A stretch of DNA of 64,000 nucleotides from Idiomarina seosinensis (GTDB lineage: Bacteria; Pseudomonadota; Gammaproteobacteria; Enterobacterales; Alteromonadaceae). Below, in pieces: positions 39,834 through 49,839 of this stretch. The DNA lies in NCBI RefSeq assembly GCF_003987275.1, contig NZ_PIQF01000001.1, positions 186,001 through 250,000 of the forward strand. The letters run 5' to 3'. Positions within the stretch are counted from its first letter, which is position 1, and every line of letters starts with the position of its first letter. The notes beneath the pieces were generated by a model. It made no database searches. It was not told the DNA's origin and saw nothing but the letters and a program-made list of their open reading frames with translations. The position numbers and the translations under genes are program-made.

Positions 39834-41648
39834 ATGTCTGATTTGTCCCTACTGGCATTGATTGGGGTGTTGTCTATCAGCTGTCAGTGGCTGGCCTGGC
39901 GGATAAAGCTACCAGCGATTTTGCCATTGCTAGTTTGTGGTTTGTTAATTGGCCCGACACTGGGGTGGTTAAATCCCGATGAAGTTTTTGATCAGTTGTT
40001 GTTCCCGCTGGTTTCGTTAGCGGTTGCCGTCATCTTATTTGAAGGTAGCTTAACGCTAAAGTTTGACGAAATCCGCGGTCACGGGCGGATGGTAACCAAC
40101 TTAGTCAGTGTTGGTATGCTAGTCACCTGGGTTACCATTGGCGTTGCTACCCATTTTTTAATGGGCTGGGAATGGGAGCTGTCAGCTCTGTTCGGTGCCC
40201 TGGTAGTGGTAACCGGGCCGACGGTAATTCAACCGATGATCCGGTCTATCAGGCCGATCAATAAGTTAGCCAATATTTTACGCTGGGAAGGCATTATTAT
40301 CGATCCGCTGGGAGCGTTACTGGCGGTATTGGTGTACGAATTTATTATTGCTAGCCAGGACGTAGCCTTTTTACATGCTATGCAAGCGTTTGCTAAAACC
40401 ATCGGTATTGGTTTCTTCTTCGGCTGGGCGGCAGCAAAACTGCTGGGTCTGGCATTAGGCCGTGGCTGGTTTCCGCACTATCTGCAAAACGTGGCCACGC
40501 TAACCATTGTATTGGGCGTATTTGCGTTATCCAACGCCATTCAGCATGAATCTGGCTTGCTGACGGTTACGGTGATGGGTATGGCAATGGCCAATACCAA
40601 AAACCTCAACCTGGATGAAATCCTCGAGTTTAAAGAGACCTTGAGTGTCCTGCTGATTTCAGCGCTGTTCATTATTCTGGCAGCTCGACTGGACTTTGTG
40701 CAGTTCGATGCTTTGGGCGTTCCGTCGATTATTTTGTTGGCGTTTATTTTATTTATTGTACGGCCCCTGGCCGTGTGGCTTTCAGCCATAGGTACTGAGC
40801 TGCGTTTTAAAGACAAACTGCTACTGTCCTGGATAGCTCCTCGCGGTATTGTTGCAGCTGCTGTTTCTGCACTCTTTGCGTTAAAAATGGAACAATCGGG
40901 TTGGGAAGGAGCGGACTCGATAGTGCCGTTGGTGTTCGTGGTCATTATGACGACCGTGGTATTGCAAAGCTTAACCGCGAAGCCATTGGCCAGATTACTC
41001 GGCCTGATTGAACCTCCGGCTCGCGGGTTTCTAATTTTTGGTGCCAACCAAATGGCACGAGCTGTTGCAAAAAGCTTAAAGGAGCATGATATAGCAGTCC
41101 GCCTGGCGGATACCAACTGGGAAAACATTCGTATGGCGCGAATGGACAACTTGCCGGTGTACTTCGGTAACCCAGCGTCGGAGCATGCATCGAACAACAT
41201 TGATCTAACCGGCATTGGTCGCTTATTGGTGATGTCGCCCTATAAGCAATTAAACCCGTTAGTATCAGTTTATTATCAGGATTGGTTCGGAAGTCATAAG
41301 GTACATGGACTGAATAGCGGAGAGTCCGATTTTCGGGCGAGTCATCAGTTATCCGAATCCTACAAGACGACGCTGAATTTATTTGGTGAGAGTATTACTT
41401 ACTCGAAGTTGGCGAGCTTGCACTTTCAGGGAGCAAAAATGAAGTCGACGCCAATCACTGAGAACTTCAGCTTTGAAGATTATCAGCAGCAATACGGTGC
41501 TCGGACAGTGCCAATGTTCGCGCTGGATGAGCAAAAGAAAGTGCATATCTTTACTACGGAGCGAGATTTGAAACCAATGCCAGGTTGGTTGATCATTGCA
41601 ATGATCTCGCCGGAAAAAGATGGTGAACCGCAAAACTCCAGCAATTAA
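39834..41648 (+). CDS. CPA1-family Na+/H+ antiporter with C-terminal nucleotide-binding-like domain
   Basis: 604 residues. The first 390 or so form about twelve membrane segments of the Na+/H+ exchanger fold, with ALFGALVVVTGPTVIQPMI and the ion-binding WEGIIIDPLGALLAVLVYEF segment typical of bacterial CPA1 proteins. The C-terminal third is soluble, begins GFLIFGANQMARAVAKSL like a TrkA/RCK-type Rossmann domain, and may regulate transport. It likely extrudes sodium in exchange for protons. pqiA begins 29 bases before its stop. Confidence 0.9.
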   Translation: MSDLSLLALIGVLSISCQWLAWRIKLPAILPLLVCGLLIGPTLGWLNPDEVFDQLLFPLVSLAVAVILFEGSLTLKFDEIRGHGRMVTNLVSVGMLVTWVTIGVATHFLMGWEWELSALFGALVVVTGPTVIQPMIRSIRPINKLANILRWEGIIIDPLGALLAVLVYEFIIASQDVAFLHAMQAFAKTIGIGFFFGWAAAKLLGLALGRGWFPHYLQNVATLTIVLGVFALSNAIQHESGLLTVTVMGMAMANTKNLNLDEILEFKETLSVLLISALFIILAARLDFVQFDALGVPSIILLAFILFIVRPLAVWLSAIGTELRFKDKLLLSWIAPRGIVAAAVSALFALKMEQSGWEGADSIVPLVFVVIMTTVVLQSLTAKPLARLLGLIEPPARGFLIFGANQMARAVAKSLKEHDIAVRLADTNWENIRMARMDNLPVYFGNPASEHASNNIDLTGIGRLLVMSPYKQLNPLVSVYYQDWFGSHKVHGLNSGESDFRASHQLSESYKTTLNLFGESITYSKLASLHFQGAKMKSTPITENFSFEDYQQQYGARTVPMFALDEQKKVHIFTTERDLKPMPGWLIIAMISPEKDGEPQNSSN

Positions 41649-42867
41649 TCGGGTAGTTTGTCCTGACTGTGACTGGTTGGTAGACATATCGGCGACCACC
41701 AGAAAGTCAGTTCGCTGCCCGCGCTGTGGACACCGGTTAGCGGGCGGTAAGGCGGTTAGCGCTAATTCAATTTTAGCTTTAGCACTAACGGCACTGCTGC
41801 TGGGGCTGGTTAGCTTGTGGCTGCCGTTTGTCGGGTATTCTGCAAACGGCGTAACACAGTCTATGAGCTTACTGGATACCAGTCGTGAATTAATGCACTT
41901 TCATGAACGACTGTTAGCTATCCTGGTATTGTTTACCATCGCTGTTATTCCGTTGCTGTACCTGCTTGCTGTCAGCTGGGTCTTTTTACGTCAGTTGGTG
42001 GCTGGCTCTAAGCCGCCAGGCCCAATAACCCTCTATCTAATCAGAACGCTGGTGCAACTGCGCGTGTGGATGATGGCCGATGTCTTTTTACTGGGCGCGC
42101 TGGTGTCTTTGATTAAGATCTCTGGATTGGCGTCTGTGACCTTAGACACGGGTTTTTATAGCTTTATTGCCTTTGTGATTATGCTGTTAATTGTTGCTGA
42201 TAAAGTCAGTCGTTATCAGCTCTGGCATCTGTTGCCGCAGCAACAGGCACCGGCGGCAACCAGTGGGCAAACGGCCAGTTCGCAAGGATTAATTGGTTGT
42301 ATTTGTTGTCATGCTCCCAACTCAAAGCAGGCTGAGCACTGCTGGCGTTGCGGCGAGAGCTTAATGTTAAGCCGCTGGCGCGGTAGCAAATTGACCATAG
42401 CACTATTAATTGCAGCAGCTTTAATGTTAATTCCCGCACACCTGCTACCGGTCATGGAAACCACTAATTTGGGGCGTACCTATCCATCGACTATTATTGC
42501 AGGAGTGTTAGACCTATGGCGCAGCGGCGATGTGCCTATTGCGATTATTGTTTTTGTTGCTAGCTTAGTAATACCGGTCGCAAAAATTTTAGTGTTACTG
42601 GTATTACTCTGGGCATCTTCAGGGGCAGATAAACGCCAGTTAAAACAACGGTTGTGGTTGTATAAAGTAACCGACTGGATTGGCCGTTGGTCAATGATTG
42701 ATATTTTTGTGGTTGCCGTATTGGTCGCGTTGGTGCGTAGCGGCCAGCTAATGTCAGTATATCCCGGTAATGCGGCACTGGCATTTGCCTTGACCGTTAT
42801 TTTAACGATGTTGGCAGCAATGACCTTTGATACTCGTCGTTTTTTTAAGGACAAAGAGAATTTATGA
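41620..42867 (+). CDS. pqiA: paraquat-inducible protein A-family membrane protein
   Basis: 415-residue inner-membrane protein, partner of the MCE protein PqiB in lipid traffic across the envelope. Two zinc-ribbon-like motifs are visible: CPDCDWLV with CPRCGHRL at the N-terminus, and CICCHAPNSKQAEHCWRCGE in the middle. Each is followed by a block of about four membrane segments. Start at ATG 41620 overlaps the antiporter gene by 29 bases; GTG 41623 is an alternative. The stop overlaps pqiB (ATGA). Confidence 0.92.
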   Translation: MVNRKTPAINRVVCPDCDWLVDISATTRKSVRCPRCGHRLAGGKAVSANSILALALTALLLGLVSLWLPFVGYSANGVTQSMSLLDTSRELMHFHERLLAILVLFTIAVIPLLYLLAVSWVFLRQLVAGSKPPGPITLYLIRTLVQLRVWMMADVFLLGALVSLIKISGLASVTLDTGFYSFIAFVIMLLIVADKVSRYQLWHLLPQQQAPAATSGQTASSQGLIGCICCHAPNSKQAEHCWRCGESLMLSRWRGSKLTIALLIAAALMLIPAHLLPVMETTNLGRTYPSTIIAGVLDLWRSGDVPIAIIVFVASLVIPVAKILVLLVLLWASSGADKRQLKQRLWLYKVTDWIGRWSMIDIFVVAVLVALVRSGQLMSVYPGNAALAFALTVILTMLAAMTFDTRRFFKDKENL

Positions 42868-44492
42868 GCCGATCAGCAATGAAGAATCTGCTATCACCTA
42901 TCTGGCTAATTCCTGTATTAGCCCTGTTGGTAGCGCTATGGATGGTTTGGCAGGAAAGTGCTGGTGCGGGCCCACAAATTAAAGTGCTGCTAGACGATGC
43001 TGAGGGGCTCGAAGCTGGCAAAACACCGGTAAGAGTGCGTAATGTTGATGTTGGTCTGGTCAGCGAAATAAGCCTGACCGATGATTTAAGCTCGGCGGTA
43101 TTAACCATTGATATGAACAAAAACTCCGAGCGAATGCTGGTTGAGGACAGTCAATTTTGGGTGGTTAAACCACGTATAGGTCGGCAAGGGGTGAGTGGCT
43201 TATCAACCTTGTTGTCGGGCTCTTATGTTAGGCTGCAGCCAGGCTCTGCTGAGCAAACCTCACGCACTTTTGAGGCACTGGAACAACCACCGGTAACGCC
43301 GCAACAAACCCCCGGACAAAGAATTACCCTAACCAGTGGTGCCAACTCTTCGGTGGTCGTTGGCGACACGGTGCAGTACCAAGGTGTGCCTGTTGGCCAG
43401 GTCGAAAAGGTATCGTTCTCAGTCGATGACAGAACTATGCAGTATCAGGTTTTTGTCGAAGCGCCTTATGATGAGTTGCTAACGACTAACACCCGTTTTT
43501 GGCTACAAAGTGGGCTTTCGCTGCGCTGGAGCTCCTCAGGACTGGATGTGTCGCTGGGTTCATTTGAATCTTTATTGGGAGCGGGTATTAGCTTTGGCGT
43601 TCCAGAGGGGCAGCCAAGTGGAGACAAGATCGCTGATAACCGCGGCTTTGAATTGTTTTCCAGTAAAGAAGCGGCCCGTCAGCAGGGCTTTGTTAATGGC
43701 ATTGATTATGCACTATTGCTAGACGAATCTGTGGCGGGTCTGGAAGAGGGTGCTGCGGTCCAGTTTAAAGGTGTGCGGGTCGGGACCGTATTAAAGGTAC
43801 CTTTACGTTGGAACCCAACCGACGAGGACAAGGCTCCGTTAAAACAAATACCGGTGTTGATACGATACGAACCCGAGCGTTTGGAAGGACTGGTGCCGAA
43901 TACTGACATCAACCATTGGCAACAGCGGTTACCGGAATTATTTGAGCAGGGGTTACGAGCTAATATTCGTGCGTCGAATTTATTGACCAATACCCTATAT
44001 GTAGACTTACGTTTTTATCCTGATGCGACTGCGCCTTTGCGAGTCAATAAGTTTGCAGGTTATCCGGTGATGCCTTCAATGGTTAGTGACTTTAGTCGGC
44101 TGGAAGAAAAACTTAATCAGTTAATGGATAAATTTAATCAGTTACCGTTAGAACAATCTTTAACTGACTTTACGGATGCAATGGAGGCCACAGAAGTGAC
44201 AGCGGAACGTATAGAGACGCTGGCCAATTCGGTTGCGGATATTGTTGAGCAACCTGGTTTACAAAAGCTACCAGAGTTACTACAAAAAAACTTAGAGCAG
44301 TTGCAGCAGTTGCTGAATAGCGTGGATGAATCATCGCAGACCCGCCGTCAATTGCATCGTACGCTGTCCAATATTGAGCAGTTATCGAGAGATATAAAGC
44401 CGTTAGTGGAACAGTTGCGAGAGCAACCGAATTCGCTCATCTTTGAATCTGAAAAAATTGCCGATCCGGAGCCGAAAGCCAATGATCAATAA
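42864..44492 (+). CDS. pqiB: intermembrane transport protein PqiB (MCE domains)
   Basis: 542 residues: one N-terminal membrane anchor (LIPVLALLVALWMVW), then three MCE domains. These start at about 39 (IKVLLDDAEGLEAGKTPVRVRNVDVG), 150 (ITLTSGANSSVVVGDTVQYQGVPVG) and 270 (ALLLDESVAGLEEGAAVQFKGVRVG). A long C-terminal coiled coil follows (about 410-530). In E. coli PqiB hexamers form a tube that spans the periplasm. It overlaps pqiA by four bases and pqiC by eleven. Confidence 0.94.
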   Translation: MSRSAMKNLLSPIWLIPVLALLVALWMVWQESAGAGPQIKVLLDDAEGLEAGKTPVRVRNVDVGLVSEISLTDDLSSAVLTIDMNKNSERMLVEDSQFWVVKPRIGRQGVSGLSTLLSGSYVRLQPGSAEQTSRTFEALEQPPVTPQQTPGQRITLTSGANSSVVVGDTVQYQGVPVGQVEKVSFSVDDRTMQYQVFVEAPYDELLTTNTRFWLQSGLSLRWSSSGLDVSLGSFESLLGAGISFGVPEGQPSGDKIADNRGFELFSSKEAARQQGFVNGIDYALLLDESVAGLEEGAAVQFKGVRVGTVLKVPLRWNPTDEDKAPLKQIPVLIRYEPERLEGLVPNTDINHWQQRLPELFEQGLRANIRASNLLTNTLYVDLRFYPDATAPLRVNKFAGYPVMPSMVSDFSRLEEKLNQLMDKFNQLPLEQSLTDFTDAMEATEVTAERIETLANSVADIVEQPGLQKLPELLQKNLEQLQQLLNSVDESSQTRRQLHRTLSNIEQLSRDIKPLVEQLREQPNSLIFESEKIADPEPKANDQ

Positions 44493-45003
44493 ATATGTTG
44501 CATTAGTCGCTATTAGTTGCACAGCGCTTGTCGGTTGTTCAAACACAGCAGCGCAGCAAACTAACGATTACCGTTTGCCGCTCTTAAACCAACAAGCCGA
44601 ACGGTTTTGTTCGATTAACTCGCGGCAGGTTAGGGTCAGCGATCTCATGCTTAGCGATGGCATCCTGCTACAGCGCAGCAATACCCAAATTCACGCGGCT
44701 CGTTACCATCGTTGGGGCGGCTCGCTTGAACAGCAATTACAACAGAGCTTGCAACGACACGTAACGACGAATGACTGTGCCGGTCAGCTGCGGGTTACTG
44801 TCATGGATTTTTATGGTGACAACGACGGTAACGCGGTGGTTAGCGGGCATTGGGAGTATCAATACGAACAGCAATCAGCGATAGAACAGTCATTTTATTA
44901 TAAGCAGGAACTGTCCGAAGACGGTTATGATGCTTTAGTTGAAGCGCTGAATAGCGCTTGGCTTAAGGCGTTAACTGATATAAAACAACAGCTTTCCGAA
45001 TGA
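44482..45003 (+). CDS. pqiC: PqiC-like ABC transporter auxiliary lipoprotein
   Basis: 173 residues from ATG 44482, which gives a lipoprotein signal with lipobox LVGC (about residue 18). An in-frame TTG at 44443 lies inside pqiB. The mature part (NDYRLPLLNQQAERF, then VRVSDLMLSDGILLQRSNTQIHAARYHRW) resembles the auxiliary lipoprotein family that caps PqiB at the outer membrane. Two Cys in the mature chain (RFCSIN and TNDCAG) could form a disulfide. It is the third gene of a pqiABC unit. Confidence 0.88.
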   Translation: MINKYVALVAISCTALVGCSNTAAQQTNDYRLPLLNQQAERFCSINSRQVRVSDLMLSDGILLQRSNTQIHAARYHRWGGSLEQQLQQSLQRHVTTNDCAGQLRVTVMDFYGDNDGNAVVSGHWEYQYEQQSAIEQSFYYKQELSEDGYDALVEALNSAWLKALTDIKQQLSE

Positions 45004-45020
45004 CCAGGGTCAGTATGGTC

Positions 45021-45029
45021 TGATATACT
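45021..45029 (+). promoter_or_regulatory. extended -10 promoter element before the 45064 lipoprotein
   Basis: TGATATACT (TGN plus TATACT) 35 bp before the GTG start; a weak -35 candidate (TGACCA at 45001-45006) is 17 bases upstream. Motif only. Confidence 0.4.
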
Positions 45030-45063
45030 CATTGCAAATTTTGCGAGTGCAAGGTGCACAAAC

Positions 45064-45546
45064 GTGCGTTTACCGTTAAAACTCAGCGGGCTATTGATTG
45101 CAGCCACATTGCTTGCGACAGCCTGCCAGCCAGCGTCAGCTCCCGCAGAAAGTGGGCTGGATACTTCCATGCAAAAGCTGGACAGGCAACTCTTACCGAA
45201 TGAAGAATGGCAGCTAAGTCAGCAGGTAATTGAACTTAGTTTTTGCCGCAACCGTACCAATGAGGCGTTACTGGCTTCGGAAATGGAGCTCAATGGCTGG
45301 CGCCTGACCGGTGAACAGTCAGCTTTTCCTCCTTACCGAAAAGAGGGCTTGGTGGCGCTTCAGCAGATATTAGCGGGTGAATCCTATTTATTATGGCAAC
45401 GAGACGGGAATGTCAGTGCTCAGCGCTATTATCTGGTGTTGCCGGCGGAACAGTCTAAAGGTGACGTCTCAGAACAGCTTTTTCCGGCGGTGGCGAGATT
45501 AGCCGCGGCGCCGGAGATTTGTCATACTGCAGTAATCAACGAGTAA
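45064..45546 (+). CDS. hypothetical lipoprotein
   Basis: I do not recognise this 160-residue protein. It starts at GTG 45064 with AAGGTG about eight bases upstream. It has a short basic N-terminus, a hydrophobic stretch and a plausible lipobox ending LLATAC near residue 21. The mature part is mostly alpha/beta-looking with two Cys (LSFCRNRT and PEICHTAV) that may pair. It lies between pqiC and bolA on the same strand, with its own promoter-like element upstream. Confidence 0.75.
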   Translation: MRLPLKLSGLLIAATLLATACQPASAPAESGLDTSMQKLDRQLLPNEEWQLSQQVIELSFCRNRTNEALLASEMELNGWRLTGEQSAFPPYRKEGLVALQQILAGESYLLWQRDGNVSAQRYYLVLPAEQSKGDVSEQLFPAVARLAAAPEICHTAVINE

Positions 45547-45554
45547 CAGGAGGA

Positions 45555-45854
45555 ATGATGCGAGAGCAGATTGAATCCAAGCTACAGCAGGCTTTTGATC
45601 CGGCTTTTTTACAAGTTGACGACGAAAGCTATATGCATGCCAATGGACCCGATGCACAGTCGCACTACAAAGTAACCCTGGTGACGGAACAATTTGAAGG
45701 TAAACGCTCTTTACAGCGACATCGGGCGGTTAATAAAACATTAGCGGACGAACTTCAGCGAATCCATGCGCTAGCATTACATACCTACACTCCGGACGAA
45801 TGGGCCGAAAAATGCGGCGCTCCAGACTCACCTAATTGCATGGGTGGCGGCTAA
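45555..45854 (+). CDS. bolA: BolA family protein
   Basis: 99 residues of the BolA fold, proteins that act with monothiol glutaredoxins in Fe-S handling and affect morphology and stress responses. The start MMREQIESKLQQAFDP aligns with the E. coli BolA beginning. VDDESYMHANGPDAQSHYKVTLV and the invariant His of LALHTYTPDEW near residue 80 mark the family. AGGAGG at 45548-45553 lies very close to ATG 45555, so ATG 45558 may be used instead. The C-terminal CGAPDSPNCMGGG carries two Cys. Confidence 0.92.
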   Translation: MMREQIESKLQQAFDPAFLQVDDESYMHANGPDAQSHYKVTLVTEQFEGKRSLQRHRAVNKTLADELQRIHALALHTYTPDEWAEKCGAPDSPNCMGGG

Positions 45855-45889
45855 ACTGCCGTCGGTAACGATGGTAGGATTTGTTGCAG

Positions 45890-45898
45890 TGCTATAAT
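45890..45898 (+). promoter_or_regulatory. extended -10 promoter of fabV
   Basis: TGCTATAAT is a TGN-extended -10 element with a perfect TATAAT, 41 bp before the fabV start. No good -35 is seen, which is normal for extended -10 promoters. Confidence 0.6.
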
Positions 45899-45939
45899 CC
45901 CCGTAGAATCGAGACAAATTTCAGATAGGGAAGGTAAAT

Positions 45940-47118
45940 ATGGTTATCAAACCGAAGATTCGTGGTTTTATTTGCACTAACTCTCACCCAGTGGGTTGCG
46001 CAGAAAATGTAAAGCGCCAGGTGGACTGGGTAAAACAACAGCCAAAAATTGAGAACGGTCCTAAAAATGTCTTAGTAATAGGCTGTTCAACCGGCTATGG
46101 TCTGGCATCGCGCATAACTGCCGCGTTTGGTAGTGGAGCTGATACGTTGGGTGTTTGCTTTGAAAAAGAACCTACCGAAAAACGCACTGGAACAGCGGGC
46201 TGGTACAACACTGCTGCTTTCCATCAACAAGCGGAAGAAGCCGACCTTAACTATCACTCAATAAATGGTGATGCATTTTCCGACGAAATTAAACAGCAGT
46301 CGATTGATTACATTAAGCAGCACATGGGTAAAATCGACCTGGTCGTGTATAGCTTAGCGTCACCTAAACGCAAAGACCCGGAAACAGGCGAGCTGTTTAG
46401 TTCTGTGCTAAAACCCGTGGGCAAGCAATATACCACTAAAACTTATCATACCGATCGTGACGAAGTGCACGAAGTTACGTTAGATCCAGCAACTGACGAA
46501 GACATTGAGAACACCATAAAAGTTATGGGTGGTGAAGATTGGGAGCGGTGGATCAAGCAGTTACATGATGCCGGTGTATTGGCAAAGAATTGTCAAACGA
46601 CTGCTTATACCTACATTGGTAAAAAGCTGACTTGGCCAATCTATGGTCATGCGACAATTGGCCGGGCCAAAGAAGATTTGGATCGAGCGTCTTCAGCCTT
46701 AGATGACACCTATCAGGATATTAACCTAAAGGCCTATGTGTCATCACTAAAAGCTCTGGTTACTCAGGCCAGCTCAGCAATTCCGGTAATGCCTCTTTAT
46801 ATTTCCTTAATTTATAAAGTGATGAAGGAAGAGGGCACTCATGAAGGCTGTATTGAACAAATCTATCGCTTATTTACTGAAGGCTTATACGCTGATAGTC
46901 CGGAGCTAGACGACGCTGGCCGGTTACATATGGACGGTTACGAAACTAATGAAGCCACTCAGGCGAAAATAGAAGCGCTGTGGGATCGAGTGACACAGGA
47001 CAACTTTCATGAGTTGGCGGACTACGAAGGTTATCATCAGGATTTCTTGCGGTTATTTGGTTTTGGCTTCGAAAATGTTGATTACGATGCCGATGTTAAT
47101 CCAAAAGTTAACTGGTAA
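45940..47118 (+). CDS. fabV: enoyl-ACP reductase FabV
   Basis: NADH-dependent trans-2-enoyl-ACP/CoA reductase of the FabV class, which performs the last step of fatty-acid elongation and is insensitive to triclosan in other species. At 392 residues it is close to the usual 395-400. The start MVIKPKIRGFICTNSHPVGC is diagnostic. The NADH-binding region is VLVIGCSTGYGLASRI, and the catalytic Tyr-x8-Lys is seen in YTYIGKKLTWPIYGHATIGRAK. It appears to be a single-gene unit. Confidence 0.96.
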   Translation: MVIKPKIRGFICTNSHPVGCAENVKRQVDWVKQQPKIENGPKNVLVIGCSTGYGLASRITAAFGSGADTLGVCFEKEPTEKRTGTAGWYNTAAFHQQAEEADLNYHSINGDAFSDEIKQQSIDYIKQHMGKIDLVVYSLASPKRKDPETGELFSSVLKPVGKQYTTKTYHTDRDEVHEVTLDPATDEDIENTIKVMGGEDWERWIKQLHDAGVLAKNCQTTAYTYIGKKLTWPIYGHATIGRAKEDLDRASSALDDTYQDINLKAYVSSLKALVTQASSAIPVMPLYISLIYKVMKEEGTHEGCIEQIYRLFTEGLYADSPELDDAGRLHMDGYETNEATQAKIEALWDRVTQDNFHELADYEGYHQDFLRLFGFGFENVDYDADVNPKVNW

Positions 47119-47172
47119 GCGCAGCTGAAAAAGTGTTAAAATCCGCTAGATAACTGTGGAATATGTTTTTAA

Positions 47173-47258
47173 GTGACTGATTGTTGGCAAGTGCCAAGGC
47201 CTTGCCACGTTCGGTGACTTATTGATTTTTCAGGTTTCCAGTCACTGGTGACTGGTTG
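47173..47258 (+). promoter_or_regulatory. nqr upstream region: three 11-bp direct repeats and two inverted repeats
   Basis: GTGACT[GT][AG]TTG occurs at 47173-47183, 47214-47224 and 47248-47258. The third copy overlaps a perfect inverted repeat CCAGTCAC-TG-GTGACTGG (47238-47255). A hairpin TGGCAAG/CTTGCCA lies at 47185-47191 and 47101+ on the facing arm at 47201-47207. All lie within 125 bp before nqrA. They look like operator sites or a structured leader, but no regulator can be assigned. Confidence 0.5.
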
Positions 47259-47293
47259 TGATGAATCTTCCCTAACGAGTAGTGCAAACGCAT

Positions 47294-48634
47294 ATGATTA
47301 CTATCAAGAAAGGGCTGGATATCCCAATTAAGGGAGCCCCCCAGCAGCAAGTATCCGACGGTAAGGCCGTGACGACGGTCGCTACCCTGGGAGAAGAGTA
47401 CGTTGGTATGCGCCCGACTATGCACGTGAAAGTTGACGAGCGTGTGAAAAAAGGTCAAGTGATTTTTGAAGACAAAAAAAATCCAGGCGTAAAATATACC
47501 GCTCCTGCAGCCGGTGTTGTAAAAGACATTCCGCGTGGCGAACGCCGCGTACTGCAAGCGGTTGTTATTGAATGTGACGGTGATGAACAAGTTACGTTCG
47601 ATAAATTCGACAGCGATAAACTCGACTCCTTAGGTCGCGACAAAGTTCAGGAAATTTTGGTTGAGTCTGGTCAATGGCCAGCACTTAAAACTCGCCCCTA
47701 CAGTAAAGCTCCGGCATTAGACACAGAAGCAACGGCTATCTTCGTTAATGCAATGGACACCAATCCGCTCACTATGGACCCAACGTTGTTTATTAATGAA
47801 AATAAGCAGGCGTTTATTGATGGTCTTAAGGTACTCAACAACCTGACTGACGGCAAAGTGTTCGTCGTTAAGGCCGGTGATGCAGAGGTCGATACAGGTG
47901 ACGCTGAGGTTCAACTAGAATCTTTTGCTGGCGTACACCCTGCTGGTTTGGTGGGCACTCACATGCACTTCCTCCATCCAGTCAGCCTAAAACGTCCCGC
48001 CTGGCATATTGGTTACCAGGATGTGGTGGCTTACGGCAAGCTATTCACGACCGGTGAAATTTTCACAGACCGTATGGTGGCCGTGGCTGGTGAGTGTGTT
48101 AAAGAGCCCCGTGTGTTGCGTACTCGTATGGGTGCCAATATCCGTGAGTTAACCGATGGCGAGCTGCAAGGCGATCACTACCGGATTATTTCCGGCTCGG
48201 TGCTTAATGGTCACAAAGTTGATGATGAACATCAGTGGTTAGGCCGCTTCCATACTCAGGTTAGCGTGATTCCAGAAGGCGACAACAAAGAGTTTTTAGG
48301 TTGGATTCGCCCAGGTTCTGATTTGCACTCGATTACTCGGGCATACGCAGGTCACTTTAACCCGAAAAAGCTGTTTAGCATGACCACCTCGTTACACGGT
48401 TCCTCGCGTTCAATGGTGCCTATTGGTAACTACGAACGTATTATGCCGCTCGATATCCTGCCAACCCAGTTACTTCGTGACTTGTTGTCAGGCGATACCG
48501 ATGAAGCTCAGCAACTTGGTTGTTTAGAGCTGGATGAGGAAGATTTGGCATTGTGTACCTATGTGTGCCCTGGGAAGTACGAATACGGCCCGGTGCTGCG
48601 CGATTGTCTCACCAAGATTGAGAAAGAAGGCTAA
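47294..48634 (+). CDS. nqrA: Na+-translocating NADH:quinone reductase subunit A
   Basis: First subunit of the six-subunit sodium pump NQR, which oxidises NADH with quinone and exports Na+. From ATG 47294 it is 446 residues, the length of Vibrio NqrA, and begins [16 protein letters not shown] like that protein. A GTG at 47282 in frame would add four residues. [20 protein letters not shown] and [14 protein letters not shown] are family features of the barrel-sandwich region. It is peripheral on the cytoplasmic side. The operon continues nqrB-F, apbE, nqrM. Confidence 0.97.
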   Translation: MITIKKGLDIPIKGAPQQQVSDGKAVTTVATLGEEYVGMRPTMHVKVDERVKKGQVIFEDKKNPGVKYTAPAAGVVKDIPRGERRVLQAVVIECDGDEQVTFDKFDSDKLDSLGRDKVQEILVESGQWPALKTRPYSKAPALDTEATAIFVNAMDTNPLTMDPTLFINENKQAFIDGLKVLNNLTDGKVFVVKAGDAEVDTGDAEVQLESFAGVHPAGLVGTHMHFLHPVSLKRPAWHIGYQDVVAYGKLFTTGEIFTDRMVAVAGECVKEPRVLRTRMGANIRELTDGELQGDHYRIISGSVLNGHKVDDEHQWLGRFHTQVSVIPEGDNKEFLGWIRPGSDLHSITRAYAGHFNPKKLFSMTTSLHGSSRSMVPIGNYERIMPLDILPTQLLRDLLSGDTDEAQQLGCLELDEEDLALCTYVCPGKYEYGPVLRDCLTKIEKEG

Positions 48635-48636
48635 CC

Positions 48637-49839
48637 ATGAGCTTGAAAGATACACTCGAGCGTATTGAGCCGCAGTTTGAAAAAGGCGGCAAATACGAAA
48701 AGTGGTACCCCTTGTATGAAGCGGTAGCCACAGTTCTTTACACGCCAGGTACGGTGACCAAGTCCAGCACTCACGTTCGTGATCGCATCGACTTGAAGCG
48801 CATTATGATCCTGGTTTGGATGATGACTTTCCCGGCGATGTTCTGGGGTATGTATAACGTTGGTAACCAAGCCGCACTAGCATTAGCTGACGGCTATCAG
48901 CTTGCTGATGTCTGGCAGGTTGGCTTGTTCCACTTACTTGGTGGTGAGCTGGGTGCTAACGCTGGCTGGGGTGCCAAAATGTGGTACGGGGCCTGCTGGT
49001 ACTTACCGATTTACGCAGTAACCTTTATCGTCGGTGGTTTCTGGGAAGTATTGTTTGCGTCAATTCGCAAGCACGAAGTCAACGAAGGTTTCTTTGTTAC
49101 TTCAGTTTTGTTCTCACTAATCCTGCCGGCGACAACCCCACTGTGGCAAGTTGCTTTAGGTATTACCTTTGGTGTGGTTATCGGTAAGGAAATTTTCGGC
49201 GGTACTGGCCGTAACTTCCTTAACCCGGCGCTAACCGGTCGAGCATTCCTGTACTTTGCCTACCCGGCAAGTATGTCTGGTGACTCTATCTGGACTGCAG
49301 TTGATGGCTTTTCCGGCGCTACCAACCTTGGTAAGGCGGCACTTGGTAATCTGAGCTACGACAACACGCAACTTTGGTGGGATTCATTCCTGGGTAATAT
49401 TCAAGGTTCGGTCGGTGAAGTGTCGACACTGATGATTTTGATCGGTGGTCTGGCGCTTATTTATTTCCGCATTGCTTCCTGGCGTATTGTTTCCGGGGTG
49501 TTTATCGGCATGGTCGCATTCTCCGGCTTGTTGAACCTAATTGGTAGCGACTCGAACCCAATGTTCGCGATGCCATGGTACTGGCACTTAGTAACCGGTG
49601 GTTTTGCGTTCGCTATGATGTTTATGGCGACCGACCCAGTGTCTGCGTCGTTCACCAATCGCGGCAAATTTGCATACGGTCTGTTAATTGGTTTTATGAC
49701 GGTGATGATTCGTGTCATTAACCCGGCATTCCCGGAAGGCATTATGTTGGCAATTCTATTTGCGAACGTGTTTGCACCGTTGTTTGACTATTTTGTGATA
49801 CAGGCGAACATCAAACGGAGGTTAGCACGCAATGTCTAA
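48637..49839 (+). CDS. nqrB: Na+-translocating NADH:quinone reductase subunit B
   Basis: Integral-membrane subunit of 400 residues with about ten spans. It carries a covalent FMN on the Thr of the SGAT motif, visible here in [14 protein letters not shown] (about residue 235), attached by ApbE, which is encoded in the same operon. It also holds riboflavin and takes part in the Na+ pathway in studied complexes. It starts two bases after nqrA and overlaps nqrC by eight bases. Confidence 0.97.
   Translation: MSLKDTLERIEPQFEKGGKYEKWYPLYEAVATVLYTPGTVTKSSTHVRDRIDLKRIMILVWMMTFPAMFWGMYNVGNQAALALADGYQLADVWQVGLFHLLGGELGANAGWGAKMWYGACWYLPIYAVTFIVGGFWEVLFASIRKHEVNEGFFVTSVLFSLILPATTPLWQVALGITFGVVIGKEIFGGTGRNFLNPALTGRAFLYFAYPASMSGDSIWTAVDGFSGATNLGKAALGNLSYDNTQLWWDSFLGNIQGSVGEVSTLMILIGGLALIYFRIASWRIVSGVFIGMVAFSGLLNLIGSDSNPMFAMPWYWHLVTGGFAFAMMFMATDPVSASFTNRGKFAYGLLIGFMTVMIRVINPAFPEGIMLAILFANVFAPLFDYFVIQANIKRRLARNV

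Noticed and set aside
40541..41215. 224-codon minus-strand frame opposite the Na+/H+ antiporter
   Set aside because: It is long but is the reverse of a conserved membrane protein and has Ser/Arg/Ile-rich composition without domain features.
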